Shown here: positions 18,457 to 30,826 of the stretch, piece after piece
Layout of the letters: every line of letters begins with the position of its first letter
Numbering within the stretch: position 1 is the first letter of the stretch
Assembly: GCA_963729815.1 (NCBI GenBank)
Contig: CAVSPU010000002.1
Location: 992,001 to 1,056,000 of the forward strand
Length of the DNA stretch: 64,000 nucleotides
Direction: 5' to 3'
From: DAHUXN01 sp963729815
GTDB taxonomy: Bacteria > Acidobacteriota > Terriglobia > Acidiferrales > UBA7541
The notes under the pieces: generated by a model
What the model was told of the DNA's origin: nothing
The model's database searches: none
Seen by the model: the letters and a program-made list of their open reading frames with translations, nothing else
Position numbers and translations under genes: made by a program

Positions 18457-19385
18457 TGAAGCAAGCAGCCGACGCACGCCAACCACGCCAAGGGGCCCCG
18501 ATCGAAAGCCTGATTCGCAGCTTTTTGAATTATCTGCGCATCGAGAAGGGGCTGGCGCAGAATACGATCTTAGCCTATGGGCGCGACTTGAAGAAATTCG
18601 AGACTTTTGTCGAGACACGCGGGAGCAGCGTCAAGCAGGTGAGTCGCGACGACGTGGTGGATTTTCTGCGGTCGTTGTACCGCGCGGGACTTGACAGCCG
18701 ATCGGTGGCCCGGCACTTGGTTTCGCTGCGGAACTTCTTTCGATTCGCGGAACTCGAAGGGATCATCGCGGAGGATCCGGCGGCGAACGTGGAAACGCCG
18801 CGGTTTCGCATGCGGTTGCCGGAGCACCTGACGCCGGAAGAAGTGAATCGCTTGCTCGCGCAGCCGGACACGAAAAACGCGGGCGGTTTGAGGGACCGCG
18901 CGATGATCGAGATGCTGTATTCGACGGGGTTGCGCGTGTCCGAGCTGATGAATCTGCGGGCAAGCGACATGCAACTGGACGCGGGCCGCCTGCGATGCAT
19001 CGGCAAAGGAAATAAGGAGCGGTTGGTGCCAATGGGCCGCTCGGCGGTGGCCACGCTCGAAGAGTATCTGAATCATTCGCGGCCAAAGCTTTTGGGAAGC
19101 AAGAGTTCGCCCTATGTGTTCTTGAACCGGTTTGGAGGGCGGATGGGCCGAATTGCGTTCTGGAAGAAACTCGCGGAATATGGACGGCGTGCCGGGCTGC
19201 GCGTAAAGCTGAAGCCGCACACATTGCGCCATAGTTTTGCGACGCACCTGTTGGAGCGGGGCGCCGACCTGCGCTCGGTTCAGCTGATGCTTGGGCACGC
19301 CGACATTTCGACAACGCAAATCTATACGCACGTAGTGAAGGACCGTCTCAAGGAAGTTTATAAACAGCACCATCCCAGGGCTTGA
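18456..19385 (+). CDS. xerD: Tyrosine recombinase XerC/XerD
   Basis: This 309-residue protein is a Xer-type site-specific recombinase for chromosome dimer resolution. The N-terminal SAM-like domain includes IEKGLAQNTILAYGRDL. The catalytic domain has Arg in YSTGLRVSELMNLR, Lys in IGKGNKERLVPMG, HxxR in HTLRHSFATHLLERG, His in MLGHADISTTQ and the nucleophilic Tyr in IYTHV. The full catalytic set and standard length indicate an active housekeeping enzyme. XerD is favoured over XerC only loosely. Its start is coupled to the murJ stop. Confidence 0.9.
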   Translation: MKQAADARQPRQGAPIESLIRSFLNYLRIEKGLAQNTILAYGRDLKKFETFVETRGSSVKQVSRDDVVDFLRSLYRAGLDSRSVARHLVSLRNFFRFAELEGIIAEDPAANVETPRFRMRLPEHLTPEEVNRLLAQPDTKNAGGLRDRAMIEMLYSTGLRVSELMNLRASDMQLDAGRLRCIGKGNKERLVPMGRSAVATLEEYLNHSRPKLLGSKSSPYVFLNRFGGRMGRIAFWKKLAEYGRRAGLRVKLKPHTLRHSFATHLLERGADLRSVQLMLGHADISTTQIYTHVVKDRLKEVYKQHHPRA

Positions 19386-19454
19386 GCGCAAGGGCGCGCT
19401 CAGAGCAGTGCACCAGCGAAGTTTGTGTACGATCTGCGGGAGGCAGAATCATCG

Positions 19455-20975
19455 ATGCCTGACTACATGTATCTATTGGAAAGCCGGCTGTCGCCCGAAC
19501 AACGCGCTTTGCTCTTGCGAGTTCAGGAATTGGCGAGAGCGCAGGATTCGAACATCTATTTGACCGGCGGCGCGGTGCGCGACCTGCTCTGCGGAATGCC
19601 GCTGCGGGACCTGGATTTCACCGTGGAGGGGAACCCCTCGCGAATGGTCCGCGAGCTCGAGAAGGGCGGTGCGCGCGTCGTGGTCGACGATGAGCGCTTG
19701 CGCCATTACGAGCTGATTTTCGCGGGCGACGTCGACGGATCGATTTCCGCCGCTCGGGACGAGTTCTATGCGCGGCCGGGAGCCAAGCCCGAGATGCGCT
19801 GGTCGACTGTGATGGAAGATTTGCGGCGGCGGGATTTCTCCATAAACGCCGTGGCCATCTCCTTGAACCCGAATTCACGCGGCCTGTTGCTTGATCCAAC
19901 CAATGGGCTGGCGGATCTGGAGCGCCGCGAAGTGCGCGCGCTTTCGATCCACGCGTTCACGAACCAGCCGATCCGCCTGATGCGTGCGTTGCGCTTTTGC
20001 GCCCGTATGGAATTCAAGATGGAGCAGCGGACGCAGGAGTGGTTCGAACTGGCCATCGAGCGCGGCCTGCAGGAAACAATCGATCAGAGAGCCATCGGCC
20101 AGGAAGCGATGGACGTGGCGCGAGAGGAGAATCCCGCTGCGATTTTGAAACTATTCGAGGCGAAAACTTTTCTCGCGATCATCTATCCGAAATTGCAGCG
20201 GCGGCGTCCCGACTACGACGGGTTGGTGGGGCTCGCCAGGGCAAAGGAAGGCTTCGCGGCCGTGGGATTGAAAGTTCGTCCCGTCACCGCGACGCTGTAT
20301 TACATGTTTCGCAAGTTGGAGCCTCGGATGGCTTCCGTGATGAAGAATTTGGATATTCCTGCGGCCACCGTGGCCAGCGTCCAACATCTTCCCGGCGAAG
20401 CAAAGAAGTTGCTTCAAATGCTGCGCGGAAACAAGACAAAGACGCAACGCGAGGCGTATGAATTGATTTTGCATACCCCGGCCGAGCTCCTGGTTTTTAT
20501 GGACGCGGAATTTAGAAACCCCAGGGCGGCGAGCAAGATTCGGAATTTCCTGCAGAAGTGGCGTCCGCTGCGATTGAATTTGCCGCTGACGGAATTGGGC
20601 AATCTAGGTGTGCCGCGCGGGCCGAAATTCGACAAAGTGATCGAGCAGCTTTTTGACGCTCAACTCCGGGGCAAAGGCAGGACGCCCGAAGATGTGACCA
20701 AGCTGCTAAAGCAGTATGCGGGCATCAAGGATGAGCCGAAGAAGACAGCCAAAGAGGAGAAGAAGAAGCGCGGCAAGGACTTCGAAGCCGCGCGCCAGAA
20801 GCATGTCGCCAAACAAGCGGCGGCGAGTACGGACGCTGCTGCGCCGGCCGGTTCAGCGCCAGCCCCGGGCGCCGCGAAGACTGCAGCGGTCGCCGCGCAC
20901 AAAACTGCCGCACACGCGCCGGCCGCGAGGCACGGCAAGCCGTCGAGGAAAGCCAAGAAGCGGGCCAGACGCTGA
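19455..20975 (+). CDS. cca: CCA-adding / poly(A) polymerase-type nucleotidyltransferase with basic tail
   Basis: This class II nucleotidyltransferase is expected to add or repair tRNA 3'-CCA or to tail RNA. Motifs are NIYLTGGAVRDLLCG, the metal-binding LRDLDFTVEG (DxD), EDLRRRDFSINAVA, and NQPIRLMRALRFCARM. The helical middle and C-terminal parts are less conserved. From about residue 430 there is an unusual ~85-residue tail rich in Lys, Ala and Pro (KKTAKEEKKKRGKDF and APAARHGKPSRKAKKRARR). No HD domain is seen. The ATG at 19455 follows GGGAGG; a GTG at 19425 is an alternative. The tail may bind RNA, which is inference. Confidence 0.8.
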   Translation: MPDYMYLLESRLSPEQRALLLRVQELARAQDSNIYLTGGAVRDLLCGMPLRDLDFTVEGNPSRMVRELEKGGARVVVDDERLRHYELIFAGDVDGSISAARDEFYARPGAKPEMRWSTVMEDLRRRDFSINAVAISLNPNSRGLLLDPTNGLADLERREVRALSIHAFTNQPIRLMRALRFCARMEFKMEQRTQEWFELAIERGLQETIDQRAIGQEAMDVAREENPAAILKLFEAKTFLAIIYPKLQRRRPDYDGLVGLARAKEGFAAVGLKVRPVTATLYYMFRKLEPRMASVMKNLDIPAATVASVQHLPGEAKKLLQMLRGNKTKTQREAYELILHTPAELLVFMDAEFRNPRAASKIRNFLQKWRPLRLNLPLTELGNLGVPRGPKFDKVIEQLFDAQLRGKGRTPEDVTKLLKQYAGIKDEPKKTAKEEKKKRGKDFEAARQKHVAKQAAASTDAAAPAGSAPAPGAAKTAAVAAHKTAAHAPAARHGKPSRKAKKRARR

Positions 20976-21083
20976 AAATTTCAGGCGCGAAGCTGGTTAT
21001 GCACAGCGTAGCTTCGGCAATCCAACGCCGCGCGCCTTCCGTCATAGCCAAATCGGGAGCATCGGTTTAGAATAAACATCAGC

Positions 21084-24601
<3,518 letters not shown>

Positions 24602-24605
<4 letters not shown>

Positions 24606-25546
24606 AATCCAAGCACCGTAAGCGTGAGCTCGACGATCTCGAGCGCGACGTTGAGCAACTCACGCCGCTTGCGCCGGATGACGACAAAGCCAGCCAGGAA
24701 CTGGAGAGGCTCCGTCGCGAAATTGCCGAGCTCAAGAACGAATTCTATTCGCACATGAGTGCGTGGCAGCGGCTCCAGATTGCGCGCCACCCGCAACGGC
24801 CTTACGCGCTGGATTTGATTCCTAGGATTTTCGAGAACTTCAGCGAGATCCACGGCGATCGGGCGTTTGCCGACGATCCCGCTATTGTGTGTGGCATGGC
24901 TGATCACCATGGCCGCGCTGTCATGCTGATTGGGCACCAGAAAGGGCATGACACGAAGCAGCGCGTGGCGCGGAATTTCGGGCAAGCCAAGCCTGAAGGC
25001 TACCGCAAGGCCTTGCGCGCCATGCAGCTCGCCGCGAAATTCAACCGGCCAATCATCGTGTTTGTCGACACTCCCGGGGCCTATCCTGGCGTGGATGCCG
25101 AAGAGCGCGGTCAGGCCGAAGCGATTGCGCGGAATCTCCGCGAGATGATCCGGTTGCCGGTTCCGATCATCGTTACGATTACCGGGGAAGGCGGCTCGGG
25201 GGGCGCTTTGGCCGTGGCGGTCGGCGACCGCGTGATGATGATGGAAAATGCCGTGTATTCCGTGATTTCACCGGAGGCCTGCTCGTCGATCATTTGGCGC
25301 GATGCCTCGAAGGCGGAGGCCGCCGCGGAGGCATTGAAAATCACCGCGGCGGATTTGCTCGAATTGCAGTTAATTGATGAGATTCTGCCGGAGCCCGAAG
25401 GCGGCGCTCATCTCGATCACGATGCCGCGGCGAAGTTGCTCGACGTGGCGCTGGCGCGCGTGCTTGATGAAGTCTGCAAACTCGAGCCGAAGGATCTGCT
25501 TGAGAAGCGCTACGCAAAATTCCGCAAAATGGGCCAGTTTTTTTAG
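24602..25546 (+). CDS. accA: Acetyl-CoA carboxylase carboxyltransferase alpha subunit
   Basis: This 314-residue subunit forms the carboxyltransferase with AccD for malonyl-CoA synthesis. It starts with a charged helix (KRELDDLERDVEQL) and has RHPQRPYALDLIPRIFENFSEIHGDR, FGQAKPEGYRKALR, FVDTPGAYPGVDAEERGQAEAIA, ITGEGGSGGALAVAVGD and YSVISPEACSSIIWRD. The TTG at 24602 overlapping the dnaE stop is chosen. The frame is open 75 bases further upstream, but that part is a shadow of dnaE. The dnaE-accA neighbourhood is found in many bacteria. Confidence 0.94.
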
Positions 25547-25638
25547 GCATCGCTTTGCAGTCCCGCCTCGAAACTTTTCCGTTGGCCGTTACGTACCTTG
25601 TATTGAGGATGGCTTGATACAAGCCCGGGAGGTGAGCC

Positions 25639-26190
25639 GTGTATTGCGACCAGTGTGGCAGGGAAGCAGCAGCGGATGCCCGTTTCTGCAGCAATTGTGG
25701 GAGAGCAGTGGCTTCGCAGCCGCTCAATCAGGCCGCGCCATTGGCGGGAGCTCCGCCGTATTATGGTTATGTGACCCCGGCGCCCCAAAGGCGCGTCGAT
25801 TCGCATGTGCGCACCTTGGGGATTCTCTGGCTGATCGCTGCCGTTTTGCGCTTGCTGGGCGTTGGGTGGCTGTGGTTCGCCGGACGAATGATCGTGCCAT
25901 CCGTCTTGACCTCCGTTCTTCCGGGTTTCACGCAGGGATCTCCCCTGGACCGAATCATTGAAGGCGGAATCGCTTTTGCTGCGGTCATCTTTATTCTTCA
26001 GGCGGCGCTGGCGATTGTTGCTGCGTGGGGTTTGCTGGAGCGGCAGATCTGGGGACGCATCGTCGGGATTATCGCGGGAGTCCTTTCGCTGCTGCATTTC
26101 CCGCTGGGAACCGCACTCGGAATTTACACGCTGTGGGTTCTGCTTCCCGCGTCGTCGGAGATCGAATATCGCAACCTGGCGCGCGCCTAG
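25639..26190 (+). CDS. Zinc-ribbon membrane protein
   Basis: This 183-residue protein begins with a zinc ribbon: CDQCG followed by CSNCGR. A Pro-rich linker follows, then three hydrophobic segments (about residues 57-77, 108-132 and 135-165). The end is hydrophilic. This layout resembles the YIP1/DUF4064-like zinc-ribbon membrane proteins that are frequent in Acidobacteria; the function is unknown. The likely start is the GTG at 25639 after GGGAGGTGA. It stands alone between accA and the ferredoxin-like gene. Confidence 0.72.
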   Translation: MYCDQCGREAAADARFCSNCGRAVASQPLNQAAPLAGAPPYYGYVTPAPQRRVDSHVRTLGILWLIAAVLRLLGVGWLWFAGRMIVPSVLTSVLPGFTQGSPLDRIIEGGIAFAAVIFILQAALAIVAAWGLLERQIWGRIVGIIAGVLSLLHFPLGTALGIYTLWVLLPASSEIEYRNLARA

Positions 26191-26285
26191 CGGCGCTGTT
26201 CGGGTGCACGGCCAGCGTTTGCGAGTTGGACACTCTTGCGTAAGCGTCAGTTGCTCGCGGTTCTTCTCTAGCTTAGTGTGAGGCA

Positions 26286-26630
26286 ATGGAGGCAACTCAC
26301 ATGGAAGGCGGGACGGGGGCGATGGCGTCGGCGGAGGTCTTCCGGCCATACGAGCGGTTGATCGAAATCACGGTCTTGGGAAAGACATTTCTCGTACCGG
26401 AAAAAAATTCTCTTTTGCGTTGTTTCCAGTTCATCAGCCCGGACACGATTCCTTATGGCCGATTTTGCTGGAATCAGGAATGCCAGTATTGCCGCGTGAT
26501 GTGCCAGCTCCCCGATGAAGATACACCCCGGCCAATCCTAAGCTGCAAGTTCATGGTGTCCCCGGGAATGAATATCACCGAGCTCGCCCCGGAGCTGAGC
26601 GCCTGCCTGAAGAACAAGCTGGGTCTCTAG
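26286..26630 (+). CDS. 2Fe-2S ferredoxin-like protein
   Basis: This 114-residue protein contains FCWNQECQYCRV, which gives the plant-type Cx4Cx2C pattern, and a fourth Cys in ILSCKF about 20 residues later. It should therefore bind a [2Fe-2S] cluster in a small ferredoxin fold. Between, the sequence LPDEDTPRPI is variable. The start at 26286 follows GTGAGGC; later ATG codons at 26301 and 26322 are possible and would remove a non-conserved N-terminus. The electron partner is unknown. The gene just precedes the cytochrome island. Confidence 0.72.
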   Translation: MEATHMEGGTGAMASAEVFRPYERLIEITVLGKTFLVPEKNSLLRCFQFISPDTIPYGRFCWNQECQYCRVMCQLPDEDTPRPILSCKFMVSPGMNITELAPELSACLKNKLGL

Positions 26631-26679
26631 CGGCAACGCTTGCATCACGCGCAATTCGCGTGGCATCCTTCTTGCAGTG

Positions 26680-27312
26680 ATGAATCCAGAGAGGGAAATT
26701 CGCTGTGACGGGTGTGGCGCGCTGGCAACGAGCGAGCACTTGCGACAGCGCATCGCACGCCTCGAACTCGCCACCCGTTTCCGTCCGATCCACATCGACT
26801 CTCTTATCCTCGTTCCCGCCCCGCCCGCGCGCTTCGAGGATTTTTTCTACAGGCCAGCCGAATCGCCAGAAGAGCGCGGCGCTGAATCGCAGTCGTTCTT
26901 CCGCGCGCTGGTTTCCGCCGCTGGCATCGATGTCGCCCCGGGGCGCGATGAAAAGACGTTGCTGGAAGAATTCCAGCGCGCTGGATGTTTTCTCACGGAG
27001 TGGTCCGAATGCCCATTGGACATCGCGGACGAATCCGGCGGCGAAATGATGAAGAACCTGGCGGCATCGGTGGCGCGGCGCATCAAATTTTCCTACCGGC
27101 CGAAGCGCGTCATTCCTCTCTCTCGCCAATTAGGGCCGCATTTGTCCTTTTTTCGCGACGCCGGTCTGGGAGAAAAGCTCGTTCTCAAGGATGATAGGCC
27201 GGTGGAGATTCCCGACTTCAAGAATGCCGCTGCGGTCGCGCGCTTCCAGCGAGATTTGACTGCGCTGCTAGCGAAGGCTGCGCCGCGCAGCGGGGCCGTA
27301 GATCAACCGTGA
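26680..27312 (+). CDS. Hypothetical protein with N-terminal CxxC
   Basis: This 210-residue protein is not recognised. It begins with a short zinc-ribbon-like CDGCGALATSEHLRQRI segment that has only one CxxC. A stretch RFRPIHIDSLILVPAPP follows, then FYRPAESPEERGAESQSFFRALV and a second region with GCFLTEWSECPLDIA. The C-terminus, around VIPLSRQLGPHLSFFRDAGLGEKLVL, resembles uracil-DNA-glycosylase-type 'hypothetical' proteins, but I cannot confirm this. The ATG at 26680 is used; GTG at 26677 is the alternative. About 108 bases with a promoter-like sequence separate it from ccmE. Confidence 0.6.
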   Translation: MNPEREIRCDGCGALATSEHLRQRIARLELATRFRPIHIDSLILVPAPPARFEDFFYRPAESPEERGAESQSFFRALVSAAGIDVAPGRDEKTLLEEFQRAGCFLTEWSECPLDIADESGGEMMKNLAASVARRIKFSYRPKRVIPLSRQLGPHLSFFRDAGLGEKLVLKDDRPVEIPDFKNAAAVARFQRDLTALLAKAAPRSGAVDQP

Positions 27313-27382
27313 CGTCGCGAAGTGCGCGGGCATTCAATCGTCACTCTTTGTGCCATGAGTTACTGAGTGTGATAAACTGCCC

Positions 27383-27391
27383 TGTTATAAA
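27383..27391 (+). promoter_or_regulatory. Extended -10 promoter upstream of ccmE
   Basis: TG-T-TATAAA at 27383-27391 is an extended -10 box. A start near 27398 would give a 23-base leader to the ATG at 27421. No good -35 is seen at 17 bases, so the assignment rests on the extended -10 and on the position ahead of a long co-directional gene cluster. Confidence 0.35.
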
Positions 27392-27420
27392 GTAATGGTA
27401 AGGCTACCGGGAGACCTCTT

Positions 27421-27888
27421 ATGAGTGCCCGAACGAAATTTTCTATCGGCGCCGCAATCATCATAGTTACGTTGGTGTGGTTAGGTTGGGTGGGCGCATC
27501 CCAAAGCAAGACTTACTACCACACGATTACGGAATTACAGAGCTTGCAAGGGCCGGCATTGCAGCAGCGCATGCGCGTTAGCGGCGATGTCGCGGACGGC
27601 TCGATCAAGCGCATGCCCGGCCGCATCGATTTCGTGCTCACCGAAGAGGGCAAGACGCTGCCGGTAAGCTATGTCGGCGATGCGCCGCTGCCGGACACGT
27701 TCAAGGACGGCGCGCAGGCACTGGCGGAAGGCAAGTTGATGCCGGATGGCCGGTTTGTCGCCGAGCAGGTCCAGGCAAAGTGCGCCTCGAAATACCAAGC
27801 CACGCCCGGTGGACAGCCGGCTGGGACACCGTCACCAAAATCAACCACCGAAACGCAGCCAACAAGCACGTCAAGTCCGCACAGTTAA
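27421..27888 (+). CDS. ccmE: Cytochrome c maturation protein CcmE, Cys-type
   Basis: This 155-residue protein is the periplasmic haem chaperone of the Ccm (system I) pathway. A single N-terminal membrane anchor (residues 7-26) is followed by the OB-fold domain with MRVSGDVADGSI, GRIDFVLTEEGKTLPVSYVG and LPDTFKDGAQALAEGKL. The haem-attachment site normally reads HxxxY; here the equivalent segment is VQAKCASKYQ, i.e. CxxxY (Cys codon 27781-27783). That is the Cys variant known from some archaea and sulfate reducers. The C-terminal tail is Ser/Thr/Pro-rich. It starts the ccm cluster, with ccmF 18 bases downstream. Confidence 0.88.
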   Translation: MSARTKFSIGAAIIIVTLVWLGWVGASQSKTYYHTITELQSLQGPALQQRMRVSGDVADGSIKRMPGRIDFVLTEEGKTLPVSYVGDAPLPDTFKDGAQALAEGKLMPDGRFVAEQVQAKCASKYQATPGGQPAGTPSPKSTTETQPTSTSSPHS

Positions 27889-27906
27889 CAGGAGCGGAAC
27901 GAATCT

Positions 27907-29958
27907 GTGGATATCATCGGCTCCTTTGCCTTAGTCCTGGCCCTTCTCGCGACAGGGTACGCCTTTGTCGCGGGCATCATCGGTATCCGAACGCGCCGGA
28001 CTCTGGTCACCAAAAGTGCGCTGAACGCGGGAATGGCCACGTTCCCGCTGGTCACGATCGGAGTGGCGTGTCTGCTGACCCTGTTTTTCCGCGACAATTT
28101 CTCGAACGCCTATGTGGTCGAGCACAGCAACCGCGCGCTGCCGCTCTTTTACAAATTTGCGGCGTTGTGGGCGGGGCAGGAAGGCTCGATGTTGTTCTGG
28201 AGCTGGCTGCTCTCGATCTATGCGTTCATCGCCATTTTCTTGAACCGCAAAAAACACCCCGAGCTCATGCCCTATGTCGGCGTGATCCTGGGCGGCGTTC
28301 AACTTTTCTTTTTGGTCCTCAACAATTTTGTAGCGAGCCCGTTCAGCCTGGTCGGCACGGTAAGTGCGGTGGGAGCCACGCACGTGGTCACGCTGGCGGA
28401 TGGGCACGGCTTAACGCCCCTGCTTCAGTATTCCGAGATGGTGATTCATCCGCCGATGCTCTATCTCGGCTATACGGGATGCACGGTGCCGTTCGCGTTT
28501 GCGCTGGCCGCGCTTCTGGGACGGTACCCCGGCGAAAAGTGGATTCACATCACGCGCCGGTGGACCATGGTCGGCTGGGCATTCTTGAGCGTCGGCATTC
28601 TGCTGGGAGGCCATTGGGCATATCAAGTGCTTGGCTGGGGCGGCTATTGGTCGTGGGATCCGGTGGAGAACGCCTCGCTGCTGCCGTGGATCACGGAAAC
28701 GGCTTTCCTGCATTCCGTGATGATGCAGGAAAAGCGCGGCATGATGCGCGTATGGAACGTCTGGCTGGTGTTCATCACGTTCATGTTGAGCATACTGGGA
28801 ACGTCGCTCACGCGCTCGGGGATTGTCAGCTCCGTTCATGCGTTCGCGCAGTCGTCGATTGGCGCATGGTTCTTCAGTTTTCTTGGGATCATTTTCGTGG
28901 TGTGCCTCGTTGCTTATTGGAAAAACCGCGACTATTTGCGCACCGACAATCAATTGGATTCGGTGGTTTCTCGCGAGTCGAGCTTCCTGTTCAATAATCT
29001 GATCCTCCTCGCGGCGTGCTTCGCCGTCCTGTGGGGCACGCTTTTTCCGGTTCTCTCGGAGTGGATTGAGGGCAGCAAGATCACGGTCGGCGCGCCGTTT
29101 TTTAATAAGGTCAATGTTCCGATTGCGCTCTTTCTGTTGTTCTTGACCGGCGTGGGGCCGCTGCTCGCCTGGCGGAGAACGTCGCTGTCGAGCCTGAAGC
29201 GCAATTTCGCATGGCCGCTCGGAGCGGCTTTCGTGGCAGGCGTAATCGCATTTGCGCTGGGAGATCGCGATTTTTACGCGCTCATCTGCCTGATTTTGGC
29301 CGTTTTCGTGACGCTCACGATTTTCTCGGAATTTTTCCGCGGCGCACGAGTGCTTTCGGCGCGCAGCGGCGACAATCTGTTTTCCTCCGTGGGCCAACTG
29401 ACGATGCGCAACACTCGGCGCTACGGCGGCTACATCGTTCACCTCGCCATGGTGATGATTTTCGTCGGCATTTCGGGGCAGGCCTTCAATCGCGACGTCC
29501 AGAAGGAAATGAAAGTCGGTTCCGATTTGACGATTGGGCCGTATCGCCTCGTTGCCCAGAATTTCGACCAGACCTCCAATGCCAATTACACCGCGGATCG
29601 CGCCACGGTGGAGGTTTTTGAAGGCGACAAATCCGTCATGATGCTATACCCCGAACGGCGGCTATACACGGCGAGCGACATCACGCAAACGGTCGTTGCC
29701 CTGCACTCGACCCTCGCCCGCGATCTCTACGTTGTTTACGCGGGCACCAGTCCGCAGGACAATACGCCGGTTCTGCATGTCTATTTGAATCCTCTTGTGA
29801 AATGGATTTGGCTGGGCGGCCTTGTCCTTGTGCTCGGAACGGTTTTGGCGCTGATCCCGAGCCGGCAGCCGCAGATCGTTTTGCAAGCTGTGCGGGAAAC
29901 CGCGCTGGCCGAGGCGCGAGGCGCGCCCGTTGCCGTGACGCATCCGGGAGACGATTGA
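27907..29958 (+). CDS. ccmF: Cytochrome c haem lyase subunit CcmF
   Basis: This 683-residue integral membrane protein of the haem handling family attaches haem to apocytochrome c with CcmH. About 14-15 membrane helices are visible. The WWD-type motif is WGGYWSWDPVENASLLPW; other family segments are ALWAGQEGSMLFWSWLL and GTSLTRSGIVSSVHAFA. Conserved His ligands are in VIHPPMLYLGY. The start is a GTG at 27907 after GGAGCGGAAC. It ends 5 bases before the ccmH start. Length is standard. Confidence 0.95.
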   Translation: MDIIGSFALVLALLATGYAFVAGIIGIRTRRTLVTKSALNAGMATFPLVTIGVACLLTLFFRDNFSNAYVVEHSNRALPLFYKFAALWAGQEGSMLFWSWLLSIYAFIAIFLNRKKHPELMPYVGVILGGVQLFFLVLNNFVASPFSLVGTVSAVGATHVVTLADGHGLTPLLQYSEMVIHPPMLYLGYTGCTVPFAFALAALLGRYPGEKWIHITRRWTMVGWAFLSVGILLGGHWAYQVLGWGGYWSWDPVENASLLPWITETAFLHSVMMQEKRGMMRVWNVWLVFITFMLSILGTSLTRSGIVSSVHAFAQSSIGAWFFSFLGIIFVVCLVAYWKNRDYLRTDNQLDSVVSRESSFLFNNLILLAACFAVLWGTLFPVLSEWIEGSKITVGAPFFNKVNVPIALFLLFLTGVGPLLAWRRTSLSSLKRNFAWPLGAAFVAGVIAFALGDRDFYALICLILAVFVTLTIFSEFFRGARVLSARSGDNLFSSVGQLTMRNTRRYGGYIVHLAMVMIFVGISGQAFNRDVQKEMKVGSDLTIGPYRLVAQNFDQTSNANYTADRATVEVFEGDKSVMMLYPERRLYTASDITQTVVALHSTLARDLYVVYAGTSPQDNTPVLHVYLNPLVKWIWLGGLVLVLGTVLALIPSRQPQIVLQAVRETALAEARGAPVAVTHPGDD

Positions 29959-29962
29959 TAAC

Positions 29963-30454
29963 GTGAAACGCGGGCGCAAAATGCGGTTATACGTGGTGTC
30001 GGCGCTTTTCAGTCTTGCGCTGGCGCTGCCGGTGCACGCGCAAGAGGCGCAGCGCGCCAAGGCTCTCAACGACCGCATCATGTGCATGTGCGGAGGCTGC
30101 AACGAATCGGCGGGGAAGTGCAATCACATGGGCGGCGCATTCGCAGGACCGTGCGAGACCGCGCAGAAGGAAATGAAGGAAGTGTCCGATCGCATTGGGA
30201 GCGGGCAGTCGGACGATCTTGTTCTGCAATCCTTCGTGCAGGAATATGGCCCCACAGTTCTCATTTCGCCGGAGGCCAGCGGTTTTGATCTTTGGGCCTG
30301 GATAATGCCTGTGATTATGCCTCTCCTGGGGATCGCACTCGTGCTGTTCGTGGTTATGCGCTGGCGGCGAGTTGCCCTCGCTGGCGGTCCGAAGATTTCA
30401 GCGGAGCTTCTGGCGCGGGCACAAAAAGAAATCAGCAACCGTTCGGACGAGTGA
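29963..30454 (+). CDS. ccmH: Cytochrome c maturation thiol protein CcmH (variant motif)
   Basis: This 163-residue protein has a signal peptide ending near LPVHAQ, a periplasmic cysteine-rich helical domain, and a C-terminal membrane helix (about residues 111-133, IIMPLLGIALVLFVV-like). CcmH keeps apocytochrome thiols reduced for the haem lyase. The usual LRCxxC motif is replaced by IMCMCGGCNES, followed by KCNH and PCETAQ, so six or so cysteines instead of two. The GTG at 29963 or the ATG at 29981 could be the start. Position between ccmF and the CcmI-like gene supports the assignment. Confidence 0.85.
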   Translation: MKRGRKMRLYVVSALFSLALALPVHAQEAQRAKALNDRIMCMCGGCNESAGKCNHMGGAFAGPCETAQKEMKEVSDRIGSGQSDDLVLQSFVQEYGPTVLISPEASGFDLWAWIMPVIMPLLGIALVLFVVMRWRRVALAGGPKISAELLARAQKEISNRSDE

Positions 30455-30458
30455 CCCG

Positions 30459-30794
30459 ATGACGAGCGAATTGATTCTGGTTACGCTGTGCTGCGCGGCC
30501 CTGGCTATCGGAACGCTGTGGTTTGTTTTTGCGGTTAAGCTCGAACCGTCCGATATGGCGCCACACCGTTCGAAATTGGATCAGTTGCTCGAGCGCCGCG
30601 ACATCATTTACGAAAACTTGCGCGATCTGCGGTTCGAGCATCGGGCCGGGAAGTTTTCCGAAGAGGATTACGAAGAGATGAAGCGCTCGCTCGAGATCGA
30701 GGCGGCCAAAATGATCGGGGAAATGGACAAGCTGACCGGCGGCGCTCCCACGCCTGCGGTCCGGCAAGCCATGTCCGAAAAGCCTCGGAGGTAA
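30459..30794 (+). CDS. Small CcmI-like protein
   Basis: This 111-residue protein has one N-terminal membrane helix (residues 4-24) and then a charged helical hairpin: RRDIIYENLRDLRFEHRAG, KFSEEDYEEMKRSLEIEA. This matches the N-terminal module of CcmI (membrane helix plus 'YRdqL..L......G.iseeEY' pattern). The TPR domain of full CcmI, which binds apocytochrome, is absent. It is likely an assembly partner of CcmFH. The ATG at 30459 is 4 bases after the ccmH stop, so an operon is likely. Confidence 0.72.
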   Translation: MTSELILVTLCCAALAIGTLWFVFAVKLEPSDMAPHRSKLDQLLERRDIIYENLRDLRFEHRAGKFSEEDYEEMKRSLEIEAAKMIGEMDKLTGGAPTPAVRQAMSEKPRR

Positions 30795-30826
30795 TCCTGG
30801 GGCAATCCTTATCGGTATCGATCGCG

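Noticed and set aside
28411..29442. 343-codon minus-strand ORF opposite ccmF
   Set aside because: It is the antisense shadow of ccmF with a His/Arg/Gln-rich product.
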